From: CAZLDI01 sp964558415
GTDB lineage: Bacteria; Chloroflexota; Dehalococcoidia; SM23-28-2; RBG-16-64-32
Assembly: GCA_964558415.1 (NCBI GenBank)
Contig: CAZLDI010000008.1
Span: 62,001-126,000, forward strand
DNA: 64,000 nucleotides
Direction: 5' to 3'
The position numbers were made by a program, and so were the translations under genes. Shown here one piece after another: positions 59,074 through 64,000 of this stretch; position 1 is the stretch's first letter, and each line of letters starts with the position of its first letter. The notes below the pieces were generated by a model, which did not search any database, was not told the DNA's origin, and was given only the letters and a program-made list of their open reading frames with translations.

Positions 59074-60294
59074 ATGGAGCTTGAACTGGCGCGGGAGCTT
59101 GCCCAGGAGAACGACAGCAAGATCGTCCTCTTCGTGATGGATGGGCTCGGCGGGCTGCCGCACCCGGAGACCGGGCGCACGGAGCTGGAGAGCGCGTACA
59201 CTCCTCACCTGGACCAGATCGCGAAGAAGGGCGCCTGCGGGTTCACCGTCCCGGTCGCGCCCGGCGTCACGCCCGGCAGCGGGCCCGGGCACCTCGCGCT
59301 CTTCGGCTACGACCCACTCCGTTTCAACATCGGGCGGGGCGTGCTGGAGGCGGTGGGCATAGACTTTGACCTCCAGCCCTCAGACGTGGCGGCGCGGGGC
59401 AACTTCTGCACCGTCGATGACGCCGGGAAGATCACAGACCGCCGCGCAGGGCGGATCAGCAGCGAGCGCTGCGCCGAGCTCGTCGAAGGGCTGCGGGAGT
59501 TATCGGTGGATGGTGCGGCGCTGTATCTGGAGCCGGTAAGGGAGCACCGCTTCGTCCTTGTGCTGCGCCCGGACCCGCGCAACCCGGGCAAGAGCCTTTC
59601 GGATGAGATCGCGGACACCGACCCGCAGGCGGAGGGGGTGGAGCCACTTCGCCCGCGTGCCACTTCCCCGGTCGGAGAAAGTACGACCCTGGTCGTGAGC
59701 CGCTTCGTCCAGAAGGCACAGCAGTACCTTGCAGACAAGGCGCCGGCGAACATGCTGCTGCTGCGCGGGTTCGCGAAGAGCCCCGACTGGCCGCAGTTCG
59801 GTGAGGTGTTCAAGCTGCGCGCGGCGTCGGTCGCGCACTACCCGATGTACCGCGGGCTCGCGAAGCTTGTTGGAATGAAGGCTCTACCTGTCGGACCAGC
59901 GATCGAGGATAGCATCGCAACGCTCCGGGAGTACTGGCAGGCTTATGACTTCTTCTTCGTGCACTACAAGTACACCGATACGGCCGGCGAGGACGGCGAC
60001 TTTGAGCGCAAGTCCGCCAAGCTGACGGAAGTCGACGACGCCATCAACGCGCTCGTGGAGTTGGATCCGGACGTGCTGATGATCGCGGGCGATCACTCGA
60101 CGCCGGCCATCATGGCGTCGCACTCCTGGCACCCGGTCCCGTTTATGCTGCGCTCGAAAAACGTCCGCGCGGACGAGTGCGACATGTTCGGAGAGACGGC
60201 GCTGCAGCGCGGCTCGCTCGGCACCTTCCCGGCGAAGGAGGTGCTTCCGCTGGCGATGGCGTACGCCGGGCGCTTCCGGAAGTACGGCGCGTAA
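59074..60294 (+). CDS. apgM: 2,3-bisphosphoglycerate-independent phosphoglycerate mutase, archaeal type (ApgM)
   Basis: ApgM interconverts 3- and 2-phosphoglycerate. The 406-residue alkaline-phosphatase superfamily protein starts KIVLFVMDGLGGLPHPETG, has the phosphoserine nucleophile in TPGSGPGHLALFGYDP, GIDFDLQPSDVAARGNFC, and metal ligands in VHYKYTDTAGEDGDF and IAGDHSTPAIMASHSWHPVP. This is the short archaeal-type enzyme, not GpmI or GpmA. Start ATG at 59074. It is separated from tpiA by 23 bases, so the two form a unit. Confidence 0.96.
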   Translation: MELELARELAQENDSKIVLFVMDGLGGLPHPETGRTELESAYTPHLDQIAKKGACGFTVPVAPGVTPGSGPGHLALFGYDPLRFNIGRGVLEAVGIDFDLQPSDVAARGNFCTVDDAGKITDRRAGRISSERCAELVEGLRELSVDGAALYLEPVREHRFVLVLRPDPRNPGKSLSDEIADTDPQAEGVEPLRPRATSPVGESTTLVVSRFVQKAQQYLADKAPANMLLLRGFAKSPDWPQFGEVFKLRAASVAHYPMYRGLAKLVGMKALPVGPAIEDSIATLREYWQAYDFFFVHYKYTDTAGEDGDFERKSAKLTEVDDAINALVELDPDVLMIAGDHSTPAIMASHSWHPVPFMLRSKNVRADECDMFGETALQRGSLGTFPAKEVLPLAMAYAGRFRKYGA

Positions 60295-60317
60295 CAGCGG
60301 GACGAAGGAAGTAGTTG

Positions 60318-61073
60318 GTGAGAACTCCCATCATCGCAGGCAACTGGAAGTGCAACATGCGGCTGGACAGCGCGTTCCAGCTCGCAACGGAACTTGCGCG
60401 TGGGCCCGATAGGGTGGATGGCGTGGAGAAGGTGCTGTGCCCGCCGTTCATCTACCTCGCCACCGCGAAGGCTGCGCTCGCCGCGTCCTCCGTACGGTTG
60501 GGCGCCCAGGACGTGCACTGGGAGGACGACACCGCCGCAACCGGGGAGATCGGCCCCCAGCAGCTCAAGGAGCTGGTCGACTACGTGATCATCGGGCACT
60601 CCGAGCGCCGCCACCAGTTCGGCGAGACCGACGAAATTGTGAACCGCAAGGTGAGGGCGTCGCTCGCCGTGGGATTAAGGCCGATCATGTGCGTCGGTGA
60701 GCTGCTGGAGGAACGAGAGGCGGGTCGCATGGTGGTCGTGGTGGTTGGCCAGACACGCAGAGGGCTGGATGGCATCGAACTGCCCGACGAATTCGTGATC
60801 GCCTACGAGCCCGTCTGGGCGATCGGCACCGGGAAGGCGGCGACGGCGGCTGATGCCGAAGAGGCGATCGGCTTGATCCGCCACGAGGTGGGCAATATGT
60901 TCGGGGCTACGAAGGCCGAGACCGTTCGTATTCAGTACGGCGGCAGCGTGACGCCGGACAACATCGCAGCGTTGATGTCCCGGGACGGGATCGACGGCGC
61001 GCTGGTGGGCGGCGCCAGCCTGAAGGCGGAGAGCTTCGCCGCAATCGTCAAGTTGGCAGCCAGCTCGACGTAG
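60318..61073 (+). CDS. tpiA: Triose-phosphate isomerase
   Basis: TpiA interconverts dihydroxyacetone phosphate and glyceraldehyde-3-phosphate. The 251-residue product has IIAGNWKCNM, catalytic histidine in VIIGHSERRHQFGE, catalytic glutamate in IAYEPVWAIGTGKAA, and the phosphate loop IQYGGSVTPDN with DGALVGGASL. Start is GTG at 60318, or TTG one codon earlier, behind AAGGAA. It follows apgM in the same direction; miaA is 50 bases downstream. Confidence 0.97.
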   Translation: MRTPIIAGNWKCNMRLDSAFQLATELARGPDRVDGVEKVLCPPFIYLATAKAALAASSVRLGAQDVHWEDDTAATGEIGPQQLKELVDYVIIGHSERRHQFGETDEIVNRKVRASLAVGLRPIMCVGELLEEREAGRMVVVVVGQTRRGLDGIELPDEFVIAYEPVWAIGTGKAATAADAEEAIGLIRHEVGNMFGATKAETVRIQYGGSVTPDNIAALMSRDGIDGALVGGASLKAESFAAIVKLAASST

Positions 61074-61123
61074 TAGCGGCCGGCGGGAGGGAGTCTCGCC
61101 GAGGTCGGTGCTATCCTGATCTC

Positions 61124-62050
61124 GTGAGCGTACGTAAGTTAGTCGCGATTATCGGCCCCACCGCGAGCGGTAAGACCTCGCTGGCGGTCGACCTTGCGCG
61201 TCGCATCGGCGCCGAAGTGATCGGCGCCGACTCCCGCCAGGTGTACCGCGGCATGGACATCGGCACCGCGAAGCCGTCAGCGGCGGAGCAGACGGCGGCG
61301 AGACACCACCTGATTGATGTCGTTGACCCCGACGAGCCGTTCAGCCTCGGAGAGTGGCTGGAGCTGACGAACGGCGCGCTGGAAGACATCTGGTCGCGCG
61401 GCAAGCAGCCCCTGCTCGTCGGCGGGACGGGGCAGTACGCGTGGGCGTTGCTGGAAGGGTGGCGGGTGCCGTCTGTGCCGGCGCAGAACGGACTGCGCGC
61501 GGAGATGGAGGCCCGCGGTGCAGAATCCCTGATCGCGGAGCTGCGCCATGTTGACCCGGAGGCTGAGGCCTACATCGACCCTCGGAACGTGCGCCGGATC
61601 GTGCGCGCGCTGGAGGTCTATCACGCCACCGGGAAGCCGCTCACTCACTGGCGGACGAAGGACCCACCCCATTTTGATTCGTTGAATATCGGATTGAGCG
61701 TGCCACGTGCGGAACTGCACCAGCGCATCGACGAGCGAGTAGAACGTATGGTTGAGCGAGGCTTCGTCGCTGAGGTCGAATCGCTCCTGAAACGCGGCTA
61801 CTCTGCGGATCTACCATCGATGTCCGCTGTCGGGTACCGTGAGATCTGCGCGCACCTGGCGGGCGAGATGACCCTGGCTATGGCGGTTGAGCGGACGAAG
61901 GCCGGGACGCATCGCCTGGCGCGCCACCAGCACGCGTGGTTCAAGCCAAGCGATGAACGAATCCAGTGGCTGGACACCGACGCAAGTGGGTTCGAGCAAG
62001 CGAAGGCGCTCGTAGTAGACTTTGTGAGCGCCGGGCGTCCTCTGAAGTAA
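61124..62050 (+). CDS. miaA: tRNA dimethylallyltransferase MiaA
   Basis: MiaA adds an isopentenyl group to A37 of tRNAs that read UNN codons. The 308-residue product has the P-loop IIGPTASGKTSLAVDLA, GADSRQVYRGMDIGTAKP, HHLIDVVDPDEPFS, GGTGQYAWALLEGW, DPRNVRRIVRALEVY and SAVGYREICAHL. Start GTG at 61124. It uses dimethylallyl diphosphate from the IspH pathway and includes the tRNA-Phe type as a normal substrate. The following DinB-like gene begins 23 bases after the stop. Confidence 0.97.
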   Translation: MSVRKLVAIIGPTASGKTSLAVDLARRIGAEVIGADSRQVYRGMDIGTAKPSAAEQTAARHHLIDVVDPDEPFSLGEWLELTNGALEDIWSRGKQPLLVGGTGQYAWALLEGWRVPSVPAQNGLRAEMEARGAESLIAELRHVDPEAEAYIDPRNVRRIVRALEVYHATGKPLTHWRTKDPPHFDSLNIGLSVPRAELHQRIDERVERMVERGFVAEVESLLKRGYSADLPSMSAVGYREICAHLAGEMTLAMAVERTKAGTHRLARHQHAWFKPSDERIQWLDTDASGFEQAKALVVDFVSAGRPLK

Positions 62051-62073
62051 CGCCCGCAACCCAGGAGGCGAAA

Positions 62074-62553
62074 CTGAGCACAGAAGCCGAGACCTACAGC
62101 CACTACATCCGCAAGCGGATCGACAGCATCCGCGAGGTGCTCAGCGGGCTGACGACCGAGCAATTGAACAGCGTGCCCGGCATTGACGGCGCGAACAGCG
62201 CTTACGTCATCGCCGCTCACGTCTTCGGAAACGCCCGCGCCTGGGTGCTGGGGGTCGCCTGCGGACAAGACGTGACGCGCGACCGGCCGGCGGAGTTCGC
62301 GTCGAGCGGCTCGTACGAAGAATTGAGCACAGCCGCTCGGAGGGTCTCTGCTGAGGTCGAAGGAGCGCTGAAGGCACTGTCGCCTTCGGCCCTGGACCGC
62401 CGCCTGGTGCCTCCGCAGAAGCTCTGGGGCGCGGGCGAGCCGTACGAGATCTCGGTCCGGCAGGCGCTCGCGGACGTGCTCGAACATGCTTCGATTCATC
62501 TAGGACACGTGCAAATGACGCGTGACATCGTATTGCGCGAGTCGCGCCCATGA
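62074..62553 (+). CDS. DinB-fold protein, apparent CTG start
   Basis: The product is predicted to be a four-helix DinB-like protein: SHYIRKRIDSIREVLSGLT, AYVIAAHVFGNARAWVLGV with a first histidine, and LADVLEHASIHLGHVQMTRD with histidines positioned for metal binding. No ATG, GTG or TTG lies at the family start. The perfect AGGAGG at 62063-62068 is 5 bases before an in-frame CTG at 62074, which gives a normal-length protein of 159 residues. The alternative GTG at 61966 lies well inside miaA with no ribosome site. The end overlaps dapF as ATGA. Confidence 0.7.
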   Translation: MSTEAETYSHYIRKRIDSIREVLSGLTTEQLNSVPGIDGANSAYVIAAHVFGNARAWVLGVACGQDVTRDRPAEFASSGSYEELSTAARRVSAEVEGALKALSPSALDRRLVPPQKLWGAGEPYEISVRQALADVLEHASIHLGHVQMTRDIVLRESRP

Positions 62554-63401
62554 AGTTCGCGAAGATGCAGGGTACGGGAAATGACTTCTTCATCGTGGAG
62601 TCGCAAGGCGAGGAGCGCGACTGGGGCGCCTTGGCCGTGGCGATGTGCGAGCGGCATTTCGGCGCCGGCGCAGACGGACTGATGCTGTTGCTGCCGTCGC
62701 AGCGCGCCGACGTGAGGATGCGGCTCTTCAACGCCGACGGCTCGGAGGCGGAGGTAAGCGGCAACGGCGTCCGCTGCCTCGTGAAGTACGCCGTCGAGCG
62801 TGGCCTCGCTCAGCCAACTGACGGGCGCGTGACTATCGAGGCCGTGCACGCCTTGCTTGACGCCGAAGTGCAGTCAGAAGGCGCGCAAGTCGCGAGCGTG
62901 CGTCTTTCTATGGGCCCGCCGCGGTTCGCGCCCGAGGAGGTGCCCGTGCTGGTTCCGGTGGGTGCGCAAGGCCCGATACTCGACTACCCGATCGATGTCG
63001 AGGGACGGCGACTGTTCGTAAATTGCCTGTCCATGGGCAACCCCCATGCGGTGCTAATTGACTCGGACCCGGTGGAGCGGTTCCCTCTGGAGGCACTCGG
63101 CCCACTTGTTGAACACCATTCACTTTTTCCCGAGCGCGTCAACTTCGGCGTCGCATGGGTCACTGGCCGGGACAGCATGGACGTCCGCGTCTGGGAACGC
63201 GGCGCCGGCGAGACCCTCGCCTGCGGCAGCGGCTGCTGCGCCGCGATGGTGACCGCGCGTCTGAAGGGGCTCGTGGGTGATCGAGTCGAGATCCAGCAGC
63301 CCGGGGGAAGGCTGACGGTGGAGTGGGACGGCAGCGGCGACGTGTATCTATCCGGTGGCGCGGAATTCGTTTATGAGGGCGAGTGGCCCGAGGGGGGTTA
63401 G
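62550..63401 (+). CDS. dapF: Diaminopimelate epimerase DapF
   Basis: DapF converts L,L- to meso-diaminopimelate for lysine and peptidoglycan. The 283-residue product has MQGTGNDFFIVES, the first catalytic cysteine in EVSGNGVRCLVKY, HAVLIDSDPVERFPLEALGP, and the second catalytic cysteine in ETLACGSGCCAAMVTA, and ends in GGAEFVYEGEW. Start ATG at 62550 overlaps the upstream stop (ATGA). The next gene may overlap its end by 19 bases. Confidence 0.97.
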   Translation: MKFAKMQGTGNDFFIVESQGEERDWGALAVAMCERHFGAGADGLMLLLPSQRADVRMRLFNADGSEAEVSGNGVRCLVKYAVERGLAQPTDGRVTIEAVHALLDAEVQSEGAQVASVRLSMGPPRFAPEEVPVLVPVGAQGPILDYPIDVEGRRLFVNCLSMGNPHAVLIDSDPVERFPLEALGPLVEHHSLFPERVNFGVAWVTGRDSMDVRVWERGAGETLACGSGCCAAMVTARLKGLVGDRVEIQQPGGRLTVEWDGSGDVYLSGGAEFVYEGEWPEGG

Positions 63402-64000
63402 ACGATGGCCGGATTGGCGAATTGCTCGCGTACTTGCGAGCAAAGCTCGTTGACCGGGGTATCCAGTACGCCGAAGCGCCGTCGCCAATAGCCGGCGGCC
63501 GCGACAGATCGATCTTCGCCTTCCAGCTCTCGGGTGCGAGCGACAAATGGTCCGCCCCGCTGGTCCTGCGGGTGTACGAGAACGACCCGAATCCCGGCAC
63601 AGCGCGGCGCGAGCAGGCTGTGCATCGGGCGCTGAACGGCCTGGGCTTCCCGGTGCCGGAGATCCTTCTCGCCTGCACCGACAGCCATCCGCTCGGCTCT
63701 CCGTTCGTAGTCATGGAGCGGCTGCGTGGCCGGCGGATCATCGACGACCGTGGGGCGTTTGGCCTGGGCCGCGTATTGGCTGACCTGCACCTCCGCCTGC
63801 ATGCGCTGGATCCGCAGCCGCTGGTGAAAGCGCTGGAAGCGGAGGGCCTGCCCGTGTTCGGCGTGCTCGCTGAGCTCCAGGAGCGTGTTGCGCGAAGTTC
63901 GTTCGCCGGCCTCGCGCCCGGGCTTCAATGGCTCGAAGCGAACAGGCCGGCAGGTGGCGGTGAACAGGTAATCTGTCATGGCGACTTTCACCCCGAGAAC
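63383..64000 (+). CDS. Aminoglycoside phosphotransferase (APH)-like kinase, 3' end beyond the window
   Basis: The frame is open to the last base. It shows a kinase-like N-lobe with PSPIAGGRDRSIFAFQL and PLVLRVYENDP, LNGLGFPVPEIL, SPFVVMERLRGRRI, LADLHLRLHALDPQP, and the catalytic loop ICHGDFHPEN just at the window edge. APH-fold kinases act on choline, sugars, amino alcohols or drugs, so resistance should not be assumed. The likely start is GTG at 63383, overlapping dapF by 19 bases; a TTG at about 63422 is possible. The metal-binding DFG-like part lies outside. Confidence 0.88.
   Translation, partial: MARGGLDDGRIGELLAYLRAKLVDRGIQYAEAPSPIAGGRDRSIFAFQLSGASDKWSAPLVLRVYENDPNPGTARREQAVHRALNGLGFPVPEILLACTDSHPLGSPFVVMERLRGRRIIDDRGAFGLGRVLADLHLRLHALDPQPLVKALEAEGLPVFGVLAELQERVARSSFAGLAPGLQWLEANRPAGGGEQVICHGDFHPEN

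Noticed and set aside
63383..64000. Antibiotic resistance gene
   Set aside because: The fold is APH-like, but this superfamily includes many kinases of normal metabolites; nothing here identifies a drug substrate.

Overview
The window is 64 kb of GC-rich, gene-dense bacterial chromosome. The gene content suggests Chloroflexota, most likely Dehalococcoidia or a relative. This is an inference from several traits together: a DRTGG/BioD-like protein, a TIGR01906 (DUF1461) membrane protein, tandem alpha/beta-hydrolase-adenylate cyclase fusions, surface proteins with Pro/Thr linkers and a C-terminal membrane anchor, lipoproteins but no outer-membrane genes, an archaeal-type phosphoglycerate mutase, and small zinc-ribbon proteins. 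No 16S rRNA is present to settle it.

Layout. 1-4452: 3' part of lipB, then a MacB/FtsX-type ABC transporter operon behind a perfect TGTGA-N6-TCACA operator. 4500-8914: CaiB-type CoA-transferase, poorly conserved genes including a possible HEPN protein, an alpha/beta hydrolase and tRNA-Phe. 9027-16743: alanine dehydrogenase, DRTGG protein, RlmD-type methyltransferase, Maf, GNAT and PcrA/UvrD helicase. 16771-25731: surface and envelope functions (calcium-binding repeat protein with dockerin-like tail, MscS, CorA, cupredoxin), plus MazG and small proteins. 35647 down to 25739: eight genes read on the minus strand, cmk-plsC-ispH-glmS-PEP/pyruvate-binding protein-dgt-dnaG-rpoD, a core block joining nucleotide, lipid, isoprenoid and amino-sugar synthesis to replication and transcription. 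35742-42989: secreted or anchored binding protein, lipoprotein, EamA transporter, a tungstate-binding protein with a ModE-like regulator, zinc-ribbon and His-rich proteins.

43.0-46.8 kb is an accessory patch. It holds a lone HicB, a crotonase with a palindromic repeat inserted in frame, a low-GC hicA-hicB-orf-signal peptidase operon, and a compact hicB-hicA-DUF2283 module directly behind guaA. A second, diverged copy of the last 33 guaA codons lies at the far side of this module, 762 bp away. Most differences between the copies are synonymous. This is the pattern of an element that integrated into the 3' end of guaA and brought its own tail, and it is the most interesting feature of the window. 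Two families of tandem, hairpin-forming repeats flank the tsaC/sua5-type gene just beyond guaA (48.6-50.0 kb).

50-64 kb: S45 penicillin acylase, two tandem alpha/beta-hydrolase-adenylate cyclase fusions, phosphoglycerate kinase, a frameshifted lipoprotein, an MFS exporter, a cluster of DnaA-box-like sites, then apgM, tpiA, miaA, a DinB-fold protein, dapF and the start of an aminoglycoside-phosphotransferase-like gene. Pgk, ApgM and TpiA supply three steps of lower glycolysis/gluconeogenesis. The two cyclases and the CRP-like operator in front of the ABC operon suggest, but do not prove, cAMP signalling.
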